Source: Hydrogenophilales bacterium (GTDB lineage Bacteria > Pseudomonadota > Gammaproteobacteria > Burkholderiales > Thiobacillaceae). From it: a stretch of 16,452 nucleotides of DNA. The position numbers and the translations under genes are program-made. The notes under the pieces are model-generated. The model ran no database searches. It was not told the DNA's origin and saw only the letters and a program-made list of their open reading frames with translations. Within the stretch, counting starts at the first letter, position 1; the number at the start of each line of letters is the position of its first letter. Location: NCBI GenBank assembly GCA_011391655.1, contig JAABQE010000279.1, forward strand, positions 1 through 16,452, in the 5' to 3' direction. Positions 6,911-13,868 of this stretch are shown here, piece by piece.

Positions 6911-9039
6911 GTGCTCTCTCCGTCTGCTACAAAAACAGGCAGCGAAACGCGAACCGACGCGCCGCCCGATTTGAGGTTTTCAATCTGAATTTTGCCCTGG
7001 TGTTCTTCCACTATTTTTTTAACGATGGCCAGTCCGAGCCCCGTTCCTTTAGCTTTGGTGGTTGCGTAGGGCTCAAACAAGCGCGCCATCAGGTGCTCCG
7101 GAAAACCGGCCCCATTGTCCGTAACGGTCAAATTAACCGTGTGGGTATTGAGGCGGGTGCTGACCTCAACATGGGGAGACGCATGCTCACTCAACGCATC
7201 CTGCGCATTTTGCAACAGATTATGTATCACCTGACGCAATAATGTGGAGTCGCCTGCAATGCGCGGCAAACCGGTGTCGAGATGCAGCTCCAAACCCAGC
7301 GCCTTGGTGTCGTACAGTGCCAGCACTTCGTAGACGAGCGCATTCAGATCGAGCGCTTCAAGCTTGGCGCGCGGCATCCGCGCATAACCGGCAAACGCAT
7401 CCACCATGTTTTTCATGGCTGCAACCTGGTTAACGATGGTTTGCGTGGCACGCGTGAGAAATTCAGCATCCGGCGTGTCCAGTTTGCCGCCGAGCTTGCG
7501 CGCGATGCGTTCGGCCGACAGCTGGATCGGGGTAAGCGGGTTCTTGATTTCGTGTGCCAGCCGACGCGCCACTTCGCTCCACGCGGCGTTGCGCTCGGCG
7601 TTGATCAGTTTGGTGACATCGTCGAATACCAGCACATAGCCGCGCTCCATTCCCGGCGGCAGGTGGGTGCCGCGCACCAACAGGGTTTGCCTGCCCTCGC
7701 TGGCGTTGTAATCAATCTGTTCCTGCCATTCTTCTTCGTGACGCGCAAAGCGTTCTGCCACCCGCATGCTGAAATCACGCAGCGCGTCATCCGGCTGTGT
7801 CTGGGCGGACAAGTTTTGCGACTGCAGGGCGGACGGCTCCACCCCCAGAATCAGCGCAGCCGCGCTATTGACGGCAAGCACATTCAGGCTTTCGTCCAGC
7901 ACCACCACGCCGGAAGACAAGTTCGCCAGCACCCGCTCCAGAAAGGCCTTGGCCTGCCCGGTTTCCTGGTGATTCCGCGCGGCCTGTTCGCGCGCATCCG
8001 ACAGTTGTCGCGTCATGCGGTTGAACGAGTCGATCAGCACGCCCAGTTCGTCGCGGCTGGAGATCGGCTGCATCTGCGAAAAGTCGCCCTTGGCCACCGC
8101 GCGGGTGCCGCGCGCCAGGGTGCGCAGCGGGGCGCCAAGGCGATCCGACATCAGGTAGGCAATGACGAAGGTCATCAGCAGCGCCAGCATCAAGGTCAGG
8201 GTCAGCGCGACGCCATAAATGCGCTTCAGGCCTTGCCGCGAGACGGCGATCTGCTGATATTCCTGGTACGCCAACTGCACCGCCTGCGCATCCCGTTCGA
8301 GGCTGGCCGGTACCGGCTGCACCAGTTGCAGGACACGGGTTTCGCCGGTCAGCTCGCTGGTGTACACCGGCACGATGACGCGCATGATGAGGCCACGCTC
8401 GGGAATCTCTTCGATGCGGCTGTAAGGCTGCTGCTGGCGAACCTGCCACAGCACGCTGCGTTCGGGCAGGACCGGCAGCAGGGTGCCGCGCTCGCCGCTG
8501 ACGTGGGCAATGACGCTGCCCCGTTCGTTGAACAGCGTCAGTTCCTGCACCGTGCTTTGCTCGCGCAGCGTTGACAGGCTGGTGATGATCGTTCCCAGAC
8601 CTTCGTCCGACAGCGTCAAGGCCATGCGCTGCGCCTTGTTGTTCAGTTCGCTCAGCAGGTCATCGAGCGCGACCTGGCCGAGCTTGACCCCGGAAGCCAG
8701 CGCATTGTCGACCCGCACGTCAAACCAGGTTTCGATGGAGCGGTTGAGAAAAAACACCGAGGCGCCATACACCACCAAACCCGGCACCATGGCGACGACA
8801 CTGAACATGAGCAGCAGTTTCAGCGTGAGCTTGGCGCCGAACACGCCCCGGCGGATGCGTTTTTGCAGCCACCACAGCCGCCACCCCAGCAGCACCAGCA
8901 GAATGGCCCCAAGCACCCCGCCGACGATGAACAGCACCGACAGGTTGTCAGAAAACTGGATGCTTTCGCCACTGGCATAAAACAGCAGCGTCAACAACAC
9001 GATGCCCACGATCAGGGCGGCGGCGATCAATTTGCGCAT
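6907..9039 (-). CDS. ntrY: NtrY-like membrane sensor histidine kinase
   Basis: 710 residues with the NtrY layout: membrane segments at about 4-22, 35-56 and 74-97, an extracytoplasmic sensor region (about 100-270), a fourth membrane segment (about 275-297), HAMP (about 298-350), PAS (about 368-475), then the kinase. Kinase motifs are intact: H-box AHEIKNPLTPIQL with H496, N-box NLLQNAQDA (about 608-616), DNGAGF (641-646) and GTGLGLAIVKK (665-675). I chose the ATG that shares a base with the upstream TGA (TGATG); a TTG one codon earlier is less likely. No ribosome site is visible, which suggests translational coupling to the DUF4390 gene. It overlaps ntrX downstream. The NtrY family is tied to nitrogen or redox/envelope control in other bacteria; the signal here is unknown. 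Confidence 0.95.
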   Translation of the reverse strand: MRKLIAAALIVGIVLLTLLFYASGESIQFSDNLSVLFIVGGVLGAILLVLLGWRLWWLQKRIRRGVFGAKLTLKLLLMFSVVAMVPGLVVYGASVFFLNRSIETWFDVRVDNALASGVKLGQVALDDLLSELNNKAQRMALTLSDEGLGTIITSLSTLREQSTVQELTLFNERGSVIAHVSGERGTLLPVLPERSVLWQVRQQQPYSRIEEIPERGLIMRVIVPVYTSELTGETRVLQLVQPVPASLERDAQAVQLAYQEYQQIAVSRQGLKRIYGVALTLTLMLALLMTFVIAYLMSDRLGAPLRTLARGTRAVAKGDFSQMQPISSRDELGVLIDSFNRMTRQLSDAREQAARNHQETGQAKAFLERVLANLSSGVVVLDESLNVLAVNSAAALILGVEPSALQSQNLSAQTQPDDALRDFSMRVAERFARHEEEWQEQIDYNASEGRQTLLVRGTHLPPGMERGYVLVFDDVTKLINAERNAAWSEVARRLAHEIKNPLTPIQLSAERIARKLGGKLDTPDAEFLTRATQTIVNQVAAMKNMVDAFAGYARMPRAKLEALDLNALVYEVLALYDTKALGLELHLDTGLPRIAGDSTLLRQVIHNLLQNAQDALSEHASPHVEVSTRLNTHTVNLTVTDNGAGFPEHLMARLFEPYATTKAKGTGLGLAIVKKIVEEHQGKIQIENLKSGGASVRVSLPVFVADGEST

Positions 9040-9677
9040 CAAGGGGGCGGCGGAATAACAGGTGCAGCGGGGGCATCAAACGACCAGTTGTGCCAGGGTG
9101 TCGCCAACTCCCACTTGTCGCCAGTCACCCCCCCAACGGACAAGGGCTTGGGCAGCTGGGACGTGTCCAGCCGCAGGCGCAGGCTCGCATCGTAGCGCCG
9201 CCCGGTTTTCAGCGCGCCGCGCTCCAGCACCTGCCATTCGCTGACCCGCCCCAGCATAGCCAATGCGTCATCCAGGGTCTCCGCGGTGCGGGTGACGTAA
9301 CCAGACTCCACCACATAGCGCCGCAGCAGCAAATGGTAATAAATCCGCATCTTGCGCACGGGTTCGGCGATGTCATCGTCAAACCAATACCAGCTGCCTG
9401 GCCGGGTCAGCTCAAGCTCCAGCAGAAAATACAGGTTGATGCCTTTGATCAGCGCATCTTCCAAGGTGGGGGTGAGTGCAATATCGACGTCGGCATCCAG
9501 CACATAGCCTTGGGGCGTAGCGCGAATGGACGCAGTCCTGACTATGCTTTTATCAGCGGCGAGCGCACCCGATGCGGCAACCAGCCAGCCAGCCAGCCAC
9601 AGCCCGGCCAGCCAGAAACGGGCCCACGCGCGCCAGGCGGCGTCAGGTCTTTTGCAACAGTGCGTAAAAGAAACCAT
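9039..9677 (-). CDS. DUF4390 family exported protein
   Basis: A protein of about 212 residues with an N-terminal signal peptide (charged KRPDAAWRAWARF, hydrophobic LAGLWLAGWLV, then an ASGALA-like cleavage site). A beta-rich domain follows, with the SWYWFDDDIAEP and MRIYYHLLLRRYVV segments typical of DUF4390. No function is established for this family. The start is uncertain: two adjacent ATG codons (9680, 9677) lie inside the end of rsmB, and longer forms back to 9743 are open. I chose 9677 because it gives a signal peptide with a short N-region and a GGA five bases upstream. It ends in four consecutive prolines right before the stop, which overlaps the ntrY start. Position between rsmB and ntrYX, plus export, makes a role in NtrY sensing possible but unproven. 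Confidence 0.82.
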   Translation of the reverse strand: MVSFTHCCKRPDAAWRAWARFWLAGLWLAGWLVAASGALAADKSIVRTASIRATPQGYVLDADVDIALTPTLEDALIKGINLYFLLELELTRPGSWYWFDDDIAEPVRKMRIYYHLLLRRYVVESGYVTRTAETLDDALAMLGRVSEWQVLERGALKTGRRYDASLRLRLDTSQLPKPLSVGGVTGDKWELATPWHNWSFDAPAAPVIPPPP

Positions 9678-10902
9678 CATGTTCCGCATCAGGCAACAAC
9701 GACCCATCAGACAAAGGGCCGGGTAGAGGAAGGCGCTTGGCATCCTGGGCGTGGCGCGTCAAAAACGCCTGCACTTGCCCGTCGTTTTCTTCGTTGAACA
9801 CCGAGCAGGTAGCGTAAAGCAATCTGCCACCCGGTGCCAGCAATCGCCACAGGGCTTCCAGCATCACCGCCTGTTGCGCCGTGAATTGGGCAATGTCATC
9901 GGGACGGCGCAACCATTTGATGTCGGGATTGCGGCGCACGACACCGGACGCGCTGCACGGCACGTCGGCCAGAATGCGGTCAAACGGTTGGCCATCCCAC
10001 CATGCGTCAGGATTCGACGCGTCACCCACAATCAACTTGGCACTCAGATGCAAGCGGTCGAGGTTTTCCTGCACCCGGGCCAACCGGGTGGCATCCACGT
10101 CGAGGGCGGTTAATTCCACATCGCACGCGCGTTCCAGAATATGGCCGGTCTTGCCGCCGGGCGCCGCGCAGGCATCCAGTACCCGCTCGCCCGGCTGCGC
10201 ATCGAGCAGGCGCGCCGCCCATTGCGCGCCGGCGTCTTGCACCGACACCTGGCCTTCGTCAAAGCCCGGCAAGCTGTGCACCGATATCGCCTTGTCGAGC
10301 GTGACCGCATCGTCACCGGTTTGCCGCGCCGGGTGATCGGCCTCGCTCAAGCGCTGCAAATAGCTCGCCACATCGCCATGGCGGGCATTGACACGCAGCG
10401 TGAACGGCGGATGCAGCAAGCCGGCTTCGAGAATGCCTTGCCAATGATCCGGATGCTCGGCTTGCAGCTTGGCGATCCACCAGTCGGGATGGGACCAGCG
10501 CGCCGACGGCTGCGCCTCCGCCAGCTTTTCCAGCTCGGCGCGACGGCGCTGAAAATTACGCAAGACCGCATTGGCCAGCCCGCGCCGCCAGCCTTCACCC
10601 GCTGCGGTCACGGCGTTATGCACCACCGCGTGCGCAGGGGCGCGCGTGTACGCCAACTGATAAATCGCCACCCGCAACAGCCAACCCAGCTGCGGATCGG
10701 TCAGCGGACGCTCTAGCAGCGCGGCCAGCCAGCAATCCAGACGCCCCAGCTGACGCAGGCTGCCATACACAATATCCTGCAACGCGCCCCGTTCGCCGGG
10801 TGTTTGCAATTGCTGCAGACGATGCGGCAACACTTGATGCAAGGCTGCGCCATCCAGGACTTCTTCCAGGATGCCAGCGGCTAGTTTTTGCAAATTACGC
10901 AT
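9643..10902 (-). CDS. rsmB: RsmB, 16S rRNA m5C967 methyltransferase
   Basis: RsmB (Sun/Fmu) methylates C967 of 16S rRNA using S-adenosylmethionine. The 419-residue protein has an N-terminal NusB-like RNA-binding domain (about 1-130) and a C-terminal methyltransferase. Visible motifs are the SAM-binding DACAAPGGKT (243-252), LADVPCSASGVVRRNPD with the release cysteine C316, and YATCSVFNEEND with the catalytic cysteine C366. Length is close to the usual 420-430. No clear ribosome site precedes the ATG, and a 94-base gap separates it from fmt. Its 3' end overlaps the start of the DUF4390 gene. Confidence 0.96.
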   Translation of the reverse strand: MRNLQKLAAGILEEVLDGAALHQVLPHRLQQLQTPGERGALQDIVYGSLRQLGRLDCWLAALLERPLTDPQLGWLLRVAIYQLAYTRAPAHAVVHNAVTAAGEGWRRGLANAVLRNFQRRRAELEKLAEAQPSARWSHPDWWIAKLQAEHPDHWQGILEAGLLHPPFTLRVNARHGDVASYLQRLSEADHPARQTGDDAVTLDKAISVHSLPGFDEGQVSVQDAGAQWAARLLDAQPGERVLDACAAPGGKTGHILERACDVELTALDVDATRLARVQENLDRLHLSAKLIVGDASNPDAWWDGQPFDRILADVPCSASGVVRRNPDIKWLRRPDDIAQFTAQQAVMLEALWRLLAPGGRLLYATCSVFNEENDGQVQAFLTRHAQDAKRLPLPGPLSDGSLLPDAEHDGFFYALLQKT

Positions 10903-10996
10903 CGTGAGGGACGGCCTGAAGGGTGGGTTGATTCATGAAATGCCTGCCGCGTCGAAAAGCGGCAGATGATACAGGGGCATGCAACGCGCCCCCAGC
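10903..10996 (-). other. fmt-rsmB gap with a short hairpin
   Basis: This 94-base gap is the largest within the minus-strand run. It holds a 7-bp hairpin, CTGCCGC at 10944-10950 pairing with GCGGCAG at 10959-10965, with an 8-base loop. No T-run follows on the minus strand, so it is not a convincing terminator. It could be an attenuating or RNA-stabilising structure. A -10-like TATCAT (10966-10971, minus) lacks a good -35. Confidence 0.35.
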
Positions 10997-11917
10997 TTAT
11001 TGCCCCAAATGGGTACCTGGCACGAATGAGCGCCCGGCCAGAAACGCCGCCGCCGTCATCCGCTTGCTGCCGGCGGGCTGCAGCTCCCGCAGGGCCAGCG
11101 CGCCGTCGCCGCACGCCACAACCAGTTGGTCGGCGTCGGCACGCAACACTTCGCCTGGCGTCCCCGAACCAGCCACCGCCTGAACCGACCAGATTTTAAG
11201 CGGCGCGCCATCCAGCAGCGTCCATGCGCCCGGTGCCGGGCAGTAGGCGCGCACCGCACGCGCAAGGGTGTCTGCGGGCTGGCGCCAATCGAGCTGCGCC
11301 TCTTCTTTGGTGAGTTTGGCCGCGTAGGTGGCGAGCGTATCGTCCTGGGCCACCGGCACCAGCGAGGCGACATTCGCCAACGCCGCCACGATGGCGGCCG
11401 CGCCTGCGGTGGCCAGGGCATCGTGCAGGCTGGCGGCGGTGTCGTCGTCACGAATCGGCAGCGTGGTTTTTGACAGCATTGCGCCGGTATCTAGCCCGGC
11501 GTCCATTTGCATGATGGTGATGCCGGTTTCCGCATCGTTGGCCAGAATCGCGCGCTGGATCGGTGCCGCGCCGCGCCAGCGCGGCAGCAGTGAAGCGTGA
11601 ATATTAAGGCAGCCAAAACGCGGCAGGTCGAGCACGGCTTGCGGCAGAATCAGGCCATACGCGGCGACCACCATGACGTCGGCGTCCGCTGCGCGCAGTT
11701 CAGCCTGGGCATCCTGCGCTTTCAGGCTTGGCGGCTGATAGACCGGCAACCCACGCACCAGCGCAGCCTGCTTGACCGCGCTGGGGGTCAGCTTCATGCC
11801 GCGTCCGGCTGGCCGGTCGGGCTGGGTCAGCACCAGAACAATGTCATGCCCGGCATCCGCCAGGGCAATGAGGGCAGCCGCGGCAAACGGCGGGGTGCCC
11901 GCAAAGATTATGCGCAC
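10997..11917 (-). CDS. fmt: Fmt, methionyl-tRNA formyltransferase
   Basis: Fmt adds a formyl group from 10-formyl-THF to initiator Met-tRNA. The protein is about 306 residues, normal length. It shows IIFAGTPPFA at the N-terminus, the catalytic segment CLNIHASLLPRWRGAAPI (N105, H107), MDAGLDTG with D143, and a C-terminal tRNA-binding beta domain ending in GRSFVPGTHLGQ. Two starts are close: GTG 11917 and TTG 11923. I chose GTG because it is the stronger codon and aligns with the family start, but neither has a clear ribosome site. It begins 12 bases after the def stop, the classic def-fmt pair. Confidence 0.96.
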   Translation of the reverse strand: MRIIFAGTPPFAAAALIALADAGHDIVLVLTQPDRPAGRGMKLTPSAVKQAALVRGLPVYQPPSLKAQDAQAELRAADADVMVVAAYGLILPQAVLDLPRFGCLNIHASLLPRWRGAAPIQRAILANDAETGITIMQMDAGLDTGAMLSKTTLPIRDDDTAASLHDALATAGAAAIVAALANVASLVPVAQDDTLATYAAKLTKEEAQLDWRQPADTLARAVRAYCPAPGAWTLLDGAPLKIWSVQAVAGSGTPGEVLRADADQLVVACGDGALALRELQPAGSKRMTAAAFLAGRSFVPGTHLGQ

Positions 11918-11929
11918 GGGCAAGCGGAC

Positions 11930-12463
11930 TCAGAGCGACGCACGGCGCGGCGCAGCATCGGGGCGGTGCTCACGCGCCTGCTTGAGCAACCTGGCCTTGA
12001 TGCGGTTGCGCTTGAGTCCGGACAAGTAATCAACGAATACCTTGCCTTTCAAATGATCTATTTCGTGCTGAATGCACACCGCCAGCAGGCCGTCGGCTTC
12101 CATCTGAAACGACTTGCCGTTGCGATCCAGCGCACGCACGCTGACCCGCTCGGCACGTGTCACCCGGTCATAAATGCCGGGCACCGACAGGCAGCCTTCT
12201 TCGCTTTCTTCGGTGCCGGACTGGGCGATGATTTCGGGGTTGATGAACACGCGCAAAGCGTCGTGGGTTTCGGAAATATCGATCACCACCACCTGTTCGT
12301 GCACATTAACCTGCGTGGCAGCCAGCCCGATGCCGGGCGCGGCGTACATGGTTTCAGCCATGTCGTCGACGAGTTGCTGGATGCGGGCATCCACCGCCAC
12401 CACGGGTTTGGCAACGGTATGCAAGCGCACATCGGGGTAATGCAAAATGTCGAGTCTGGCCAT
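11930..12463 (-). CDS. def: Def, peptide deformylase
   Basis: Def removes the formyl group from the first methionine of new proteins, using Fe(II). All three family motifs are intact in this 177-residue protein: GIGLAATQ (44-51), EEGCLSV with metal ligand C91, and QHEIDHL with H133, E134 and H137. Length is slightly above the usual 165-170 because of a basic tail ([14 protein letters not shown]). It is the first gene of the minus-strand run, divergent from the LysM gene, and shares with it a 190-bp control region. Confidence 0.97.
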   Translation of the reverse strand: MARLDILHYPDVRLHTVAKPVVAVDARIQQLVDDMAETMYAAPGIGLAATQVNVHEQVVVIDISETHDALRVFINPEIIAQSGTEESEEGCLSVPGIYDRVTRAERVSVRALDRNGKSFQMEADGLLAVCIQHEIDHLKGKVFVDYLSGLKRNRIKARLLKQAREHRPDAAPRRASL

Positions 12464-12478
12464 AAAAAGCTTTACGAA

Positions 12479-12508
12479 TTAATAAGCTGGGCGCACACTT
12501 TGATGCAA
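12479..12508 (-). promoter_or_regulatory. Candidate def promoter
   Basis: On the minus strand, TTGCAT (12508-12503) and TATTAA (12484-12479) are separated by 18 bp, about 16 bp upstream of the def start codon. Each is a partial match to sigma-70 consensus (about 4 of 6). It would give a very short leader. One copy of a direct repeat overlaps the spacer. Confidence 0.35.
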
Positions 12509-12574
12509 ATTCTGCATTTTTGTGAAACGCTGCCCTAAATATAAGGTGAGTGATAGCCGTAAGCTAGGCGCACA
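12483..12574. repeat. Pair of 15-bp direct repeats 77 bp apart between def and LysM gene
   Basis: TAAGCTGGGCGCACA at 12483-12497 recurs as TAAGCTAGGCGCACA at 12560-12574, one mismatch, same orientation, start-to-start distance 77 bp (about seven helical turns). The left copy overlaps the candidate def promoter; the right copy lies just upstream of a TATATT element and the 15-bp repeat array. Possible operator pair, not proven. Confidence 0.6.
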
Positions 12575-12578
12575 GTAT

Positions 12579-12623
12579 ATTTTCAATGCAACTATTTTCA
12601 ACTCGGCTGTTTTCAGCTTGAAG
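12579..12623 (+). repeat. Three 15-bp imperfect tandem repeats upstream of LysM gene
   Basis: Units begin at 12579, 12594 and 12609, exactly 15 bp apart, each opening with (A/G)TTTTCA(A/G) and drifting after that. The array ends 17 bases before the ribosome site of the LysM gene, so it lies in the promoter or 5' leader. The 15-bp period does not match whole helical turns. Confidence 0.6.
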
Positions 12624-12640
12624 CGAGACAAAGTCTAAAT

Positions 12641-12648
12641 GGAGGGGG
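12641..12648 (+). promoter_or_regulatory. Strong ribosome binding site that sets the LysM gene start
   Basis: GGAGGGGG at 12641-12648, five bases before GTG 12654. An in-frame ATG at 12639 overlaps this site and so cannot be the start it serves. This decides for the GTG start. Confidence 0.8.
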
Positions 12649-12653
12649 TTCCC

Positions 12654-13844
12654 GTGCGTCAATTTGTTATTTCTCTTGCCCTGTTGCTGGCCACACCCGT
12701 GCTGGCCGATACGCTCAAACTGCAGGACAACGCCCCCGACAAATACGTCGTGGTTAAAGGCGATACCCTGTGGGATATTTCCGGTAAGTTTTTGAAAGAT
12801 CCGTGGCGCTGGCCGCAGATCTGGAACATGAACCGCGAAGAGATCAAAAATCCGCACTGGATTTATCCTGGCGACCTGGTTGTGCTCGACCGCAGTGGCA
12901 AAGAGCCGCGCCTGTCGCTGGTCAAGGGCGGCAAAGGCGGCATGCGTACCGTCAAACTCTCACCGGGTGCACGTATGACCGAACTCGGCAGCGAGGCGAT
13001 TCCAGCCATCCCCAGCCGGGTGATTTTCCCGTTTCTGTCGCAGCCGCGCGTTGTTCCGCTGGACGCACTGGAAGGCACGCCATTCATTCTGGGCACCAAC
13101 AGCGAACGCGTCGTGCTGGGTACCGGTGACGAAGCCTTTGCCACGGGAGGCAAGCCGGGGGTGACCCGCTGGAACGTGCTGCGGCCGGGTAAAGCCTTGA
13201 GCGATCCGGCAACCGGCGAGTTGCTGGGGTATGAAGTCGAATATCTGGGCGATGCGCTCACGCTGGTGGAAGGTGCGCCGCAAAAAATCCGCATCACCCA
13301 GTCGGCGCAGGAAATCCTGCCCAAGGACAAGCTGGTTAAAGCGGATGACGGCACGGCGTTTGAATACATTCCGCATGCGCCCGAAACCAAGATCAGCGGC
13401 CGCATCATCTCGGCGTATGGCGGCATGTCAGATAGCGGCCAGTATCAAACCGTGGTCATCGACCGTGGCAGCCGCGACGGCCTGGAGCAGGGCCATGTGC
13501 TGTCGGTGTATCGTGAAGGCGCGGCTGTGAAACTCAGCTCGGCCGAAACCAGCAACATGACTTGGGTCAAGGAAGCGGGTGGCGCGCCCAACGGCGGCGC
13601 CTGGCTTTACAGCGATGTGCGTTGCCTGAAGGAAAACGGCAAGGTTACCTACGACCAGGTTGCCGAAGTCAACAGCAGCTTCCGCAAAACCTGTCTCAGT
13701 AGCAGCAGCGATGGCGATGTCAAGCTGCCGGATGCCCAGAGCGGGCTGGTGATGGTGTATCGCGTGTATGAGCGGGTGTCCTATGCGCTCATCATGCAGT
13801 CCAACGGCCCGGTGTATCTGCTCGATCGGGTACAAACGCCCTGA
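12654..13844 (+). CDS. Exported LysM-domain protein
   Basis: With the GTG start the protein has 396 residues and a clean signal peptide (MRQFVISLALLLATPVLA, cut before DTLKL). A LysM peptidoglycan-binding domain follows at about 29-79 (YVVVKGDTLWDISGKF, DPWRWPQIWNMN, IYPGDLVVL). The rest is a long beta-rich region, about 100-396, ending in SGLVMVYRVYERVSYALIM. Two cysteines (C324, C347), the only ones in the mature chain, flank a Ser/Gly-rich stretch and could form a disulfide. It is therefore probably a periplasmic cell-wall-binding protein; enzymatic motifs are not seen. It sits upstream of dprA by 24 bases and is probably co-transcribed with it. Confidence 0.88.
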   Translation: MRQFVISLALLLATPVLADTLKLQDNAPDKYVVVKGDTLWDISGKFLKDPWRWPQIWNMNREEIKNPHWIYPGDLVVLDRSGKEPRLSLVKGGKGGMRTVKLSPGARMTELGSEAIPAIPSRVIFPFLSQPRVVPLDALEGTPFILGTNSERVVLGTGDEAFATGGKPGVTRWNVLRPGKALSDPATGELLGYEVEYLGDALTLVEGAPQKIRITQSAQEILPKDKLVKADDGTAFEYIPHAPETKISGRIISAYGGMSDSGQYQTVVIDRGSRDGLEQGHVLSVYREGAAVKLSSAETSNMTWVKEAGGAPNGGAWLYSDVRCLKENGKVTYDQVAEVNSSFRKTCLSSSSDGDVKLPDAQSGLVMVYRVYERVSYALIMQSNGPVYLLDRVQTP

Positions 13845-13868
13845 GCACCCTCGATAGGCCGCGCAACC

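Noticed and set aside
7282..8574. Open frame of 430 codons antisense to ntrY
   Set aside because: It lies wholly opposite a strongly supported kinase, its product is His/Arg/Gln-rich low-complexity sequence with no motif, and GC-rich genes commonly leave such open frames.
10037..10052. TTGGCAC followed by TGCAA, resembling a sigma-54 -24/-12 promoter
   Set aside because: The GG-GC spacing is one base short and it lies antisense inside rsmB, so it is unlikely to be used. Checked because ntrX is nearby.
10944..10965. Hairpin between fmt and rsmB as a terminator
   Set aside because: Only a 7-bp stem with an 8-base loop and no following T-run on the minus strand; kept only as an unassigned hairpin.
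11597..12538. Open frame of 313 codons antisense to fmt and def
   Set aside because: Fully overlaps two certain genes, and its start lacks support; composition is typical of antisense translation.
12564..12857. Minus-strand open frame crossing the LysM gene start, with repeated EN residues
   Set aside because: The repeat pattern is the antisense reading of the 15-bp DNA repeats; no ribosome site and it opposes a signal peptide and LysM domain.
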